Below are positions 1-6,703 of a stretch of 46,575 nt of DNA, piece by piece. The stretch is from a virus. Position 1 is the stretch's first letter; each line of letters begins with the position of its first letter. The translations under genes were made by a program, and so were the position numbers. The notes below the pieces were generated by a model that was given only the letters and a program-made list of their open reading frames with translations, searched no databases and was not told the DNA's origin. The stretch spans positions 1 to 46,575 of the IMG/VR virus record IMGVR_UViG_3300025316_001109; one strand, written 5' to 3'.

Positions 1-1302
1 ATGGCAACGATTAAAGCGTTTATACGTACAACTGTAAAAGGTAAACCGACGAGAATAAGACTAAGAATCTCAGATGGCCGATCAATCACTTTTTACGGCA
101 TAACAGATGTTGAAGTACTACCCGAACACTGGGATGCTGCAAAAGAAGAAATCAAAGGGCGCGTACTGCTTACCGGAGCAGATTCCCGTGAAAGTATCAA
201 CGGTAAAATAGCATCACTCAAAAACCGACTACTGGCAGCTTACAATTCATTAGAGAATAAATCCAGTGTTTCTCCTGATTGGATCAACTCCTACCTTAAA
301 CCCGCAGAACCTGCCTTTAGTGCAACCACTAAAACCCTTTACGACTATTTTAAAATCTACCGCGCTGAAGCTAAGGTATCCGCTGCCCGTAAAAAGACAA
401 CAAAGGTCTTTGGTGAAATGCTCCGCCGGTATGAAGCTATAAATGGCACTCTTACCTTCGACGACTGCACCAGCTCTCTGGTTAGCAGGATCGAGAAGTT
501 TATGCGGGAAGAATATCTTCATCAAGACCTTTACCCCACTCTATACACAAAAGTAAGAGAAATAAAACCGCGGGGGCAAAACACCTTGAATGACAAACTA
601 AAAATACTTAATGCCTTCTTTACGTGGGCTCGTCGAAAAAAACTGCTTAAAACGCTACCTTTCGAAGATTATGAGTTCAGTTCCTACGTGTATGCCGATC
701 CCGTGCCATTGCTGCCCGAAGAGGTTGAATACTTATACACCATCAAAACATTGCCGGACAATTTAAAGGTGTGCCGCGATCTGTTCTGCCTCCAGTGTTA
801 TGTTGGTTGCCGGGTCGGTGACTTTGTAAAACTACGCAAAGGCAATGTGCAGGAAGATATATTAATGTACATACCCTCTAAAACGATAGAAGACACTCCG
901 GTTACAGTATATGTTCCTCTTACCTCGCCGGCTTCGGCTCTTATTGCTAAGTATAACTATCCGGATGGCAAATTAATGCCTTTTTTCAACGTGAACGGTA
1001 AGGACGGTTATAACAAGAAAATAAAGAAACTGTGTACACATGCTAAACTCACCCGCAGCGTAGTTGTGATTAACCCCTTAACCAGACAACCCGAAACAAA
1101 GCAATTGTGTGATGTGGTCTCGAGCCACACGGCTAGAAAGACTTTCATAAACTCCAATTACCTAGAGACCCAAGACCAGGCTCTTATAAGTAAAATGACC
1201 GGACACGCCGAAGGGTCGAAAGCCTTTGCCCGTTACCGGAACATTGACTTTGATATTCTGCGCAAACAAGTTGCTAAGGCGTTTGACAAGAAAACAACTT
1301 AG
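1..1302 (+). CDS. int: Tyrosine recombinase / phage integrase
   Basis: Site-specific recombinase expected to integrate and, with a helper, excise the phage genome. The 433-residue length and layout (SAM-like N-terminal core-binding domain, C-terminal catalytic domain) match Bacteroidetes phage and transposon integrases. The catalytic residues are visible: Arg271 in GCRVGDF, His376 and Arg379 in SSHTARKTF, His402 in GHAEG and the nucleophile Tyr412 in ARYRNID. The ATG is base 1 of the window, so any upstream start, promoter or attachment site is outside view. Its 3' end overlaps by 4 nt the stop of a convergent minus-strand gene. No frameshift or missing catalytic residue is seen, so it should be active. 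Confidence 0.95.
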   Translation: MATIKAFIRTTVKGKPTRIRLRISDGRSITFYGITDVEVLPEHWDAAKEEIKGRVLLTGADSRESINGKIASLKNRLLAAYNSLENKSSVSPDWINSYLKPAEPAFSATTKTLYDYFKIYRAEAKVSAARKKTTKVFGEMLRRYEAINGTLTFDDCTSSLVSRIEKFMREEYLHQDLYPTLYTKVREIKPRGQNTLNDKLKILNAFFTWARRKKLLKTLPFEDYEFSSYVYADPVPLLPEEVEYLYTIKTLPDNLKVCRDLFCLQCYVGCRVGDFVKLRKGNVQEDILMYIPSKTIEDTPVTVYVPLTSPASALIAKYNYPDGKLMPFFNVNGKDGYNKKIKKLCTHAKLTRSVVVINPLTRQPETKQLCDVVSSHTARKTFINSNYLETQDQALISKMTGHAEGSKAFARYRNIDFDILRKQVAKAFDKKTT

Positions 1303-1514
1303 TGATAACAATAACCGCAGGGTTTTCTGCCTGCTTTCTGCGCTTCAGATAAGGATACTTTCTTTATCTCGCCTTTACAGGCTTTCATACCCCGACAGCT
1401 CGTAGTAGCGTGATACGATTTTGCATATTTTCCGGTACAGATATAAACTTGCGTATCTGTTGTCATAGATAGTAGCGGAAAGCAGAGAAGGGCTATTAAA
1501 ATAAGTTTTTTCAT
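1299..1514 (-). CDS. Small secreted cysteine-rich protein of the lysogeny operon
   Basis: A 71-residue protein with an N-terminal signal-like segment (MKKLILIALLCFPLLS) and a short mature part carrying Cys26, His35, Cys40, Cys46 and a C-terminal CGYC pair (Cys66, Cys69). The spacing resembles small Cys/His metal-binding domains of the type 'Y..TG..YH...C....A...G..PC..C', some of which relate to Ada-like zinc modules; that assignment is inference. It is the last gene of a minus-strand operon behind the repressor, and its ATG overlaps the previous stop (ATGA). It should therefore be expressed in the lysogen and exported, which would fit superinfection exclusion or lysogenic conversion. No direct evidence for a function is visible. 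Confidence 0.75.
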   Translation of the reverse strand: MKKLILIALLCFPLLSMTTDTQVYICTGKYAKSYHATTSCRGMKACKGEIKKVSLSEAQKAGRKPCGYCYH

Positions 1515-1720
1515 CGTCTGAAATTTTTACTTTCTGAATTATACTCGTAAACATCTTTAGTGTACTTATCGACCAGTTGCCTGCTGTTGCCATTGATCCC
1601 CTGCACTATCTCATATCGACCTCTTTCATAATAGAAATATCCGGCTATAGATACACAAATAATTGCCGCAACCGATACAGTTATAACGCGCAGGGTTTTG
1701 ATTCTTTCTACATTCTCCAT
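1511..1720 (-). CDS. Small single-pass membrane protein of the lysogeny operon
   Basis: A 69-residue protein with a charged N-terminus, one hydrophobic segment at about residues 12-29 (VITVSVAAIICVSIAGYFYY region) and a polar tail of about 40 residues predicted to lie outside the membrane. I do not recognise the family. It begins 3 nt after the repressor stop and its own stop overlaps the start of the next gene by ATGA, so it is translationally coupled between the repressor and the secreted Cys-rich protein. Expression with the repressor suggests a lysogen function such as superinfection exclusion; this is inferred from position only. Confidence 0.7.
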   Translation of the reverse strand: MENVERIKTLRVITVSVAAIICVSIAGYFYYERGRYEIVQGINGNSRQLVDKYTKDVYEYNSESKNFRR

Positions 1721-1723
1721 TTA

Positions 1724-2398
1724 TTACCATTTATTTATTCGTACAACACTTACAACAAAAGCCCAATCAAATATCTCTTCGACGGGCATATCAAATTCAT
1801 AGAAGTTATCCTCCGTATTAAAAGGAACACATTTTATACAGCCTTCTTTATCAGATGGCACTACTTTCTTTATGGTAAACCCATCCAAAGTAGATAAGGC
1901 ATAAACCTCGCCAAACCTAACGTGCGTTCTTGAATTAACTATCTTACAAGCCACAATATCCCCGCTTAAGATTGACCTCCTTACATCGGTTCGATTTATC
2001 ATGCTATCACCCGTGGCGGTTATAGAGAAGTCATAATCCTTTACAAAAGGGATTGACAGTAGTTCGCAGTCATCCCTCTTTACACACAAGCTAAAGCCAC
2101 CGGGTTTCCCGCATTCGGCATAGGCAGCCTCTATAAAAGGTTTAGCTAGATAGTTACTTTCCTTTACGCTTTTAAAACTATTCTTCTCCTTTTTTCCTAC
2201 TCCCGTTAACAGCCATTCCAAACTGATGTTATACCAGTCAGATATAGCTACAATTGTTGTAATAGAAACATCAGAGTCCCCGTTTATTTGGTTATTAAGA
2301 GTCTTTTGGGGCATCTTTATAAGCGTACTCAGCTTATTTACAGTAACACCTGTCTCATCCAAATGCTCTTTAAGTCGTTGTTTTACAGTAGTTTCCAT
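1724..2398 (-). CDS. Phage repressor, XRE-type HTH plus S24 (LexA/CI-like) peptidase
   Basis: A 224-residue protein expected to bind the divergent control region and hold the phage in lysogeny until self-cleavage. Residues 1-66 form an HTH_3-like domain (INKLSTLIKMPQKTL-type helices followed by LEWLLTG, the usual end of such domains). The C-terminal half is an S24 peptidase: nucleophile Ser132 in ATGDSM and the catalytic Lys in TIKK (177/178), with GDIVACK and GEVYALS strands between. A Cys-Gly pair at 96-97 (YAECGKPGG) lies between the domains and is the likely self-cleavage bond, as in UmuD (LexA uses Ala-Gly). It is the first gene of a minus-strand operon and divergent from the early genes. 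Confidence 0.92.
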   Translation of the reverse strand: METTVKQRLKEHLDETGVTVNKLSTLIKMPQKTLNNQINGDSDVSITTIVAISDWYNISLEWLLTGVGKKEKNSFKSVKESNYLAKPFIEAAYAECGKPGGFSLCVKRDDCELLSIPFVKDYDFSITATGDSMINRTDVRRSILSGDIVACKIVNSRTHVRFGEVYALSTLDGFTIKKVVPSDKEGCIKCVPFNTEDNFYEFDMPVEEIFDWAFVVSVVRINKW

Positions 2399-2422
2399 AA
2401 AAATATAATTTAGAATAATTAT

Positions 2423-2473
2423 AAATAGCTATTTGTGGCTAAAATAAATGCAAAAAATTATCTTAGTTAGCCA
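2423..2473. promoter_or_regulatory. Candidate repressor operators: palindrome and inverted repeat
   Basis: Between the repressor start and the early promoter there is a perfect 12-bp palindrome AAATAGCTATTT at 2423-2434. It is followed by an inverted repeat TGGCTAA (2436-2442) / TTAGCCA (2467-2473). Both lie within 60 bp upstream of the -7 box at 2483 and inside the leader of the repressor gene, where CI-type operators usually sit. The arm sequences differ, so they may be sites for two proteins (repressor and a Cro-like protein). The operator role is inferred. Confidence 0.5.
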
Positions 2474-2482
2474 TATAGTGCT

Positions 2483-2490
2483 TATATTTG
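2483..2490 (+). promoter_or_regulatory. Early promoter, Bacteroidetes-type -7 box TATATTTG
   Basis: TATATTTG is an exact match to the Bacteroides vegetative -7 consensus TAnnTTTG. It points into the early operon, and transcription would begin around 2497-2500. No good -33 TTTG is visible at the expected distance; the region near 2460-2468 (TTAG repeats) is the best candidate. The flanking palindromes make this the probable repressor-controlled early promoter. Confidence 0.6.
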
Positions 2491-2563
2491 CACCGTGTTT
2501 GTAACCAGTGACACAAAACCGAACACAAAAACAAGTAATCTGCAAATATACAAACTATTTTAT

Positions 2564-2782
2564 ATGGAAACTCCTAATAATGAAAAAAAAGTTGTCTACA
2601 CAAAAAAAGTGTCAATAAAAGACACCCTTGGACAATTGGAAATCGGCGAAACGGTTTTCATCCGCTTCACCGACACCAGCCCTAATTCCATTCGCACTAC
2701 CGCGAGAAAACTCCTCCCAAAAAAATTCCAAGTCACCGAAAGGGGGCAAGTAGATAAAACCAAAATAACGAGAATAAAATAA
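2564..2782 (+). CDS. Small basic protein, first early gene (unknown function)
   Basis: A 72-residue lysine-rich protein beginning METPNNEKKVVYTKKVS. An open frame extends upstream to a GTG at 2495, but that start would lie at the predicted transcription start, so the ATG at 2564 is preferred. It has alternating beta-strand-like and basic segments (GETVFIRFTD; TTARKLLPKKFQV), consistent with a small nucleic-acid-binding domain. I do not recognise a named family. Being the first gene behind the early promoter and opposite the repressor, it sits where a Cro-like or antirepressor protein often lies, but it has no visible HTH. Confidence 0.65.
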   Translation: METPNNEKKVVYTKKVSIKDTLGQLEIGETVFIRFTDTSPNSIRTTARKLLPKKFQVTERGQVDKTKITRIK

Positions 2783-2831
2783 ACTGCTAAAAACGACTAT
2801 ATGCTATGACGCCAGTAACACGCACAACGCT

Positions 2832-3122
2832 ATGCTAGACATCACAACCCTATTACAAAACCCTGAACTTGCTAAATCGGTAAAGTTCGAAATTACCGGG
2901 GCGGACTTACTCAGCCTAGCCGGATCATTAATAAAAGCAACAAGGGAATCAACTCTTATCGAAGCACGTACGGGGGAAACCTACCTAACTGCGGAAGAAG
3001 CTTGCGCACAAGTTAGGCGTGATGTATCAACCCTTCACAGATGGCATCATAAAGGAGTTTTAAAACACAACTCTCTTGGACTTTACAAACAATCAGACAT
3101 TACAAAACTACTAAGTAAGTAG
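2832..3122 (+). CDS. Helix-turn-helix DNA-binding protein (HTH_17-like)
   Basis: A 96-residue protein. The C-terminal 45 residues have the MerR/excisionase-like winged HTH pattern common in Bacteroidetes mobile elements: TYLTAEEACAQVRRD, then STLHRWHHKGVL, then a wing ending in LYKQSDITKLL. The N-terminal half (PELAKSVKFEITGADLLSLAGSL) is a short helical extension also found in this group. Such proteins serve as excisionases or early regulators. It lies about 50 nt downstream of the previous gene and just before a 320-nt non-coding stretch. Confidence 0.8.
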   Translation: MLDITTLLQNPELAKSVKFEITGADLLSLAGSLIKATRESTLIEARTGETYLTAEEACAQVRRDVSTLHRWHHKGVLKHNSLGLYKQSDITKLLSK

Positions 3123-3362
3123 GCTCTTAGGGCGGTCAGCTATTGACTTAGCGCGCCCATCAATAAAACAGTAGCTCTTTGACATACTAGCAACTTAGCC
3201 CTAATGGACGGGCAAGGAAATTACAACGAACCGGAGTTGAAAGACCGGGTAAAAACATAGGATAGTAACCTTTGGGGAGATGCCATGAATAACCGGATTT
3301 TATAAAAGCTATTGAAAGAGAAAACATACTTGGTCGCGTGTGGTGAAATGCCCAAAGACTAC
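3123..3362 (+). other. Non-coding, probably structured leader region
   Basis: No convincing ORF lies between the HTH gene and 3442. The stretch has a box TAGCTCTTTGACAT at 3172-3185, which resembles promoter/leader boxes seen upstream of stable RNAs in Bacteroidetes. It also has several short hairpins: GCCC/GGGC near 3198-3213, CCGG/CCGG near 3230-3249, and GCCC/GGGC just before 3367. It leads directly into a tRNA-like element. This suggests a transcribed structured RNA of about 250 nt, but the extent and function are inferred. Confidence 0.4.
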
Positions 3363-3434
3363 GGGGCGATAGTTTAATATTAAAACAATCGGCAGGAAGC
3401 TGATAGATGGAGTTTGAATCCCTTAGCTCCACAC
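3363..3434 (+). tRNA. Degenerate tRNA-like element
   Basis: The segment folds as a near-complete cloverleaf. The acceptor is GGGGCGA (3363-3369) with TAGCTCC (3424-3430), six of seven positions pairing with one G-U, then discriminator A. The D stem is GTTT/AAAC with a 7-nt loop. The anticodon stem is ATCGG/CTGAT with the 7-nt loop CAGGAAG, which would place GGA as anticodon. A weakened T arm surrounds TTTGAATC. It departs from real tRNAs in having A instead of U at position 33, no GG in the D loop, a T stem with a mismatch and ACAC instead of encoded CCA. It may be a decaying tRNA or a tRNA mimic used as an RNase P/Z processing site. Confidence 0.4.
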
Positions 3435-3441
3435 AGTTATT

Positions 3442-4446
3442 ATGAATAAAAACGCTAAAAAGAAAGAAAACATTATGAAAGAAAAAGAATTCACTCCGGA
3501 ACAAATTACCCACTTAGACGAATATGAGATTTTCGTATTTGGTAGCAACTTAAAAGGAGATCATGCAGGTGGAGCTGCTAAGCTTGCTTTAGACTGCTTT
3601 GGGGCTAAAAAAGGAGTTGGAGAAGGTATTCAGGGTAATTCCTACGCCATTCCAACCTTAGACAAGAAAATGAAGAAAGTAACGAGTGAGGCTCTGGCAA
3701 ACAGCCTGACAGCTTTCGCAGACTTCGCTACGCATTACAGTAGCAATAAGTTCTATCTGACTAAGATAGGTTGTGGTATCGCTGGTTTCAACGAGGTTGA
3801 AGTTGCAAAATTGGTTCATGCGGCCAACTTGCCGGAAAATGTGATTATTCCCGAAGACTTTCAAATTACTGAGTCATTCAAAGGATTTGATAAAGACTTG
3901 AAATGTCGTGATTACGCCTACACAATCGGCGGAACTTTCACGCAGGAGCAGCAACCGCGTATCTGTGATAGAGGCTTCCACTCTTGCCAACATCCGCTTG
4001 GCGTGCTTTCATTTTATCCAAATAAAAATGGTGCAAGGTATTGCGAGGTTCTCAATGTTGGGAAGATCGATAAATCACCGGACGGTGACACAAAGATAGC
4101 TTCTAAGACAATTGAGATTACTGGTGAGGTAGGATTACCAGGTCTTCTAAAGGCCTCTGTCAAATATGTTCGCTCCATCATTACTGACGCAACGACTGGG
4201 GACTATGCACACAGCGCAACGACTGGGATCTATGCACACAGCGCAACGACTGGGTACTATGCACACAGCGCAACGACTGGGAACTATGCACACAGCGCAA
4301 CGACTGGGTACAAAGCACACAGCGCAACGACTGGGTACAAAGCACACAGCGCAACGACTGGGGGACGAAGCACACAGCGCAACGACTGGGGACTATGCAC
4401 ACAGCGCAACGACTGGGGACGAAGCACACAGCGCAACGACTGGTGA
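3442..4446 (+). CDS. Macro-like domain protein with nonapeptide repeats, 3' end frameshifted
   Basis: The first ~115 residues match the phage macro-like family (FVFGSNLKGDHAGGAAK, GNSYAIPT, IGCGIAGF), expected to bind ADP-ribose-like nucleotides. The next ~120 residues (RGFHSC, PLGVLSFY, RYCEVLNVGK) resemble the DUF7666-type domain. A run of nine-residue repeats (ATTGxYAHS) follows, likely forming a beta-solenoid. At 4360-4364 one repeat has five G where its sister repeats have three or four. This extra base throws the frame out, so the ORF ends at 4446 with shifted repeats (TQRNDW). The expected C-terminus continues in the neighbouring frame to 4651. The start could also be the ATG at 3475. 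Confidence 0.75.
   Translation: MNKNAKKKENIMKEKEFTPEQITHLDEYEIFVFGSNLKGDHAGGAAKLALDCFGAKKGVGEGIQGNSYAIPTLDKKMKKVTSEALANSLTAFADFATHYSSNKFYLTKIGCGIAGFNEVEVAKLVHAANLPENVIIPEDFQITESFKGFDKDLKCRDYAYTIGGTFTQEQQPRICDRGFHSCQHPLGVLSFYPNKNGARYCEVLNVGKIDKSPDGDTKIASKTIEITGEVGLPGLLKASVKYVRSIITDATTGDYAHSATTGIYAHSATTGYYAHSATTGNYAHSATTGYKAHSATTGYKAHSATTGGRSTQRNDWGLCTQRNDWGRSTQRNDW
4189..4443 (+). repeat. 27-bp coding tandem repeat, about 9 units
   Basis: Ten copies of the core GCAACGACTGG recur every 27 bp (9 codons, S-A-T-T-G-x-Y/E/K-A-H). Variation between units is confined to the two codons after TGG (GACTAT, ATCTAT, TACTAT, AACTAT, TACAAA, GACGAA). One interval is 28 bp because of an extra G at 4360-4364. 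The near-identity indicates recent expansion by slippage or unequal recombination. Confidence 0.9.
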
Positions 4447-4651
4447 GAATTGTATAGCCGCTGGTATTGGATTCCAGAATAAAGCAAAAGCATCTCTTGG
4501 CTCTTGGATAGTATTATCCGAATGGAAAAGAGATAGTAACCTCGGCTGGCAATTAGACCAGGTAAGAACAGCCAAAATAGACGGTGAGATTTTGAAAGCC
4601 GATACCTACTACGTGCTGCAAAACGGAGAATTCATTGGATCAGAAGATTAA
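4365..4651 (+). pseudogene. Detached C-terminal part of the repeat protein (frame +1)
   Basis: In this frame the repeats continue cleanly after the extra G (DEAHSATTG, DYAHSATTG, DEAHSATTG). They then pass into a closing domain (GENCIAAGIGFQNKAK, SWIVLSEW, YYVLQNGEFIG) of the sort that normally ends DUF7666-type repeat proteins. It has no start codon or ribosome site of its own. Removing one G at 4360-4364 joins it in frame to the gene beginning at 3442, giving a protein of about 400 residues. It is therefore the severed 3' end of that gene, whether by real slippage, phase variation or sequencing error. Confidence 0.7.
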
Positions 4652-4670
4652 TCAAATAAAAACAAAACGT

Positions 4671-5342
4671 ATGGAATTTAGTGTAAATGTAAACCTCACA
4701 GCCTCGCCTGAACTGCTTGGGACTGTGAACAGACTGGCCGATGCTATTATGGGCTTTCGACCAAACTTAATTAAGCAAGATCAAACGCTTACCGTGAAAA
4801 TGGTTACCGAGCCCGAAGTTGCTCCCAAAACAAAACCGGTGGAAACCACAGTGTCCGAACCGGAAGTAACAAACGAAGAAGCCGTCCATGCTCCGCAAGA
4901 AGTAGGAGAAACTCCCAAAGAAAACACCCGGGTTGAGGGTGTTGACTATGTCGAAACAGAACTTATGGAGTTCCCGGTTGCTCAACTTACAGAAATCCTG
5001 AAAGGCTACGGTATTAACCCCAAAGATCATGAAGGGCTGAATACTAACCGCAAACTCAGACTATTGGTGCTCGAAGCTCAAAAAGAAGCTAAAGGCACTG
5101 TGAATGAAAAAACGGTTAACGTTGTAGAGGAAGCCACTCCTACTACCCCAGCGATTGAAGAAAAATCTAACAACGAAGCTGTAACACTGGAAACAACAAG
5201 AGCCTTATTCGTTCAGAAAATACAAGCGGGTAAACGTTCGGAGTGTAAAGCTATTCTGGAGAAATACGGATGTGCTAGTGTAACGGAACTGGGTGAGACT
5301 GACCATGTCGAAGCCTTTTACAACGATCTCTTAAAACTTTAA
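4671..5342 (+). CDS. Acidic linker protein with two small C-terminal helical motifs (unknown)
   Basis: The start is placed at ATG 4671 (MEFSVNVNLTASPELL) rather than the in-frame ATG at 4635, which overlaps the preceding frame. The 223-residue product begins with a short beta-helix segment (residues 1-30) of the kind found in phage proteins accompanying DUF2800/DUF2815. A Pro/Glu/Thr/Val-rich linker follows, then two SAP/HeH-like helical modules (FPVAQLTEILKGYGI; CKAILEKYGCASVTELG). Related helical modules bind DNA or act as assembly tags. It ends 3 nt before the DUF2800 gene and probably works with the recombination/replication proteins downstream. Confidence 0.7.
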   Translation: MEFSVNVNLTASPELLGTVNRLADAIMGFRPNLIKQDQTLTVKMVTEPEVAPKTKPVETTVSEPEVTNEEAVHAPQEVGETPKENTRVEGVDYVETELMEFPVAQLTEILKGYGINPKDHEGLNTNRKLRLLVLEAQKEAKGTVNEKTVNVVEEATPTTPAIEEKSNNEAVTLETTRALFVQKIQAGKRSECKAILEKYGCASVTELGETDHVEAFYNDLLKL

Positions 5343-5345
5343 GGA

Positions 5346-6515
5346 ATGTCAGATCACGCAAAACTATCACCATCGGGCGCGTCCCGGTGGTTGATGTGTA
5401 CTCCTTCGGCAGCTTTAGAGGCTCAAATGCCTGACAGTACAAGTGAAGCGGCTGAAGAAGGAACGCTGGCTCACGGACTAGGCGAACTCATGATAAGAGT
5501 TGCATTGGGTAGAGTAAGCAAAGCAGCTTTCGCGGATTGTATGAAAAATATAGCAAAGGATAAATTCTACAACGAGGCTATGCACGAGTATGCGGAACAG
5601 TACTGCACTTTCGTTTTAGAGAAATTTGCTGAGGCTACCAAACGCACTAAGGATGCAGTTATTGAGGTTGAGGCTAAGCTCGACATGACCGACTACATAC
5701 CCGAAGGATTCGGAACGGGGGATGCTGTTATTATTGCGGACGGCACGATGCATATCATTGACCTTAAGTATGGTAAGGGTGTTCCGGTATCATGTGTTGA
5801 GAACAAACAAATGATGCTTTACGCTATCGGGGCTTTGAGGGATGCTGATATGCTTTACGACATTAAAAATGTCGAAATGACTATTTATCAACCTCGCCTT
5901 GACAATATATCAAGCTGGACTATCGGCAAGGCACAACTACTAAACTGGGCGGAGAATTATTTGAAACCACGCGCTGAACTTGCTTTCAATGGCGAGGGTG
6001 AATTTTTACCCGGGGATCACTGCCGGTTCTGTCGTATCAAAAAACGTTGCCGGGCACTAGCCGAGCTAAACCTCGAATTGGCAAAGTACGACTTTCGCGA
6101 TCCGGTTCTTCTCGAAGATGTTGAGATAGCGGACATACTGCTTCGCACTGACGGCTTTGTAAACTGGATAAATGGAGTAAACGCTTACGCCCTTACAGAG
6201 GCTTTGAACGGTAAGAAGTTCGAGGGCTTTAAACTGGTGGAAGGTCGTAGCGTACGATGCTATTCTGATTCTGATGCTATCGCAAAAAAGCTGACAACTA
6301 ACGGCTATCCCGAAGCAGTGATTTACGAAAAGAAACTTCTTGGCATAACGGCAATGGAGAAAACAATCTCTAAGCCGGTATTTAACGAGTTACTATCTGA
6401 CCTGATAATTAAACCCGAGGGTAAACCCACTCTCGTACCAGTGACCGACAAACGAACGGAACTTAATAGTCTTGATCGGGCGGTGGCTGATTTCTCGGAT
6501 ACAGAAATAGAATAA
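5346..6515 (+). CDS. DUF2800 family protein, PD-(D/E)XK (RecB/Cas4-like) nuclease
   Basis: A 389-residue early phage protein. The N-terminus (LSPSGASRWLMCTPSAALE) is the DUF2800 signature. An E-rich HGLGEL helix follows, then the nuclease core GTGDAVIIADGTMHIIDLKYGKG, where the Asp and the D-x-K pair IDLKYGK fit the PD-(D/E)XK active site. The Cys pattern C..C.....C (HCRFCRIKKRC) with the early Cys18 resembles the iron-sulfur cluster ligands of Cas4/AddB-type nucleases. Members sit beside DUF2815 and family-A polymerases, as here, and probably process DNA ends in replication or recombination. The start follows the preceding stop by 3 nt. Confidence 0.88.
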   Translation: MSDHAKLSPSGASRWLMCTPSAALEAQMPDSTSEAAEEGTLAHGLGELMIRVALGRVSKAAFADCMKNIAKDKFYNEAMHEYAEQYCTFVLEKFAEATKRTKDAVIEVEAKLDMTDYIPEGFGTGDAVIIADGTMHIIDLKYGKGVPVSCVENKQMMLYAIGALRDADMLYDIKNVEMTIYQPRLDNISSWTIGKAQLLNWAENYLKPRAELAFNGEGEFLPGDHCRFCRIKKRCRALAELNLELAKYDFRDPVLLEDVEIADILLRTDGFVNWINGVNAYALTEALNGKKFEGFKLVEGRSVRCYSDSDAIAKKLTTNGYPEAVIYEKKLLGITAMEKTISKPVFNELLSDLIIKPEGKPTLVPVTDKRTELNSLDRAVADFSDTEIE

Positions 6516-6522
6516 TAAACAA

Positions 6523-6647
6523 GTCTCTAGTAGTGTAAAAAGGCGCACAATCTGGAATGAAACATATAGTGGACTTGCCCGCGGCTGTCAAACATGTTAG
6601 TAGTTCAATTTAAGGATAGAGCGGGTTCGATTCCCGTGTAGAGACCA
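6523..6647 (+). ncRNA. tRNA-like element with 70-nt insertion-like duplication
   Basis: The ends pair as a perfect 7-bp acceptor, GTCTCTA (6523-6529) with TAGAGAC (6639-6645), followed by CA. A textbook T arm, GCGGG TTCGATT CCCGT, occupies 6621-6637. Immediately 5' is a D-arm-like segment (TAGTTCAA ... GAGC). The span is 125 nt, longer than any normal tRNA, and no convincing anticodon arm is seen. A direct repeat TAGTAGT at 6528-6534 and 6598-6604 brackets exactly 70 nt. Deleting one repeat plus the intervening DNA leaves a 55-nt acceptor/D-arm/T-arm mini-tRNA. It may be a tRNA mimic or a processing signal in the early transcript. Confidence 0.45.
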
Positions 6648-6703
6648 AAGGAATAACCAGCCGCCGACTTAAAGGGTTGGTAAAATTAAATGTAAAACGC
6701 AAA

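Noticed and set aside
1-1302. Attachment site search around the integrase
   Set aside because: The window starts at the ATG, and no tRNA-end or direct repeat shared with another part of the window was found.
1577-1897. Plus-strand 106-codon ORF opposite the repressor 3' end
   Set aside because: It is antisense to two supported genes, with an unnatural Tyr/Ile-rich composition.
3363-3434. tmRNA considered, because the 3' end (TTAGCTCCAC) and GGGGC resemble ssrA termini
   Set aside because: The span is only about 70 nt, with D and anticodon arms directly between the ends and no tag-coding loop; a degenerate tRNA fits better.
4189-4443. Repeat array considered as a CRISPR
   Set aside because: The 27-bp units are contiguous coding repeats with no unique spacers of constant length and no cas genes.
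4147-4575. Several minus-strand Cys-rich ORFs (CVPSRCAVC-like) and a second plus frame over the repeat array
   Set aside because: They are the same 27-bp repeat read in other frames; any frame of a stop-free repeat stays open. No starts or context support them.
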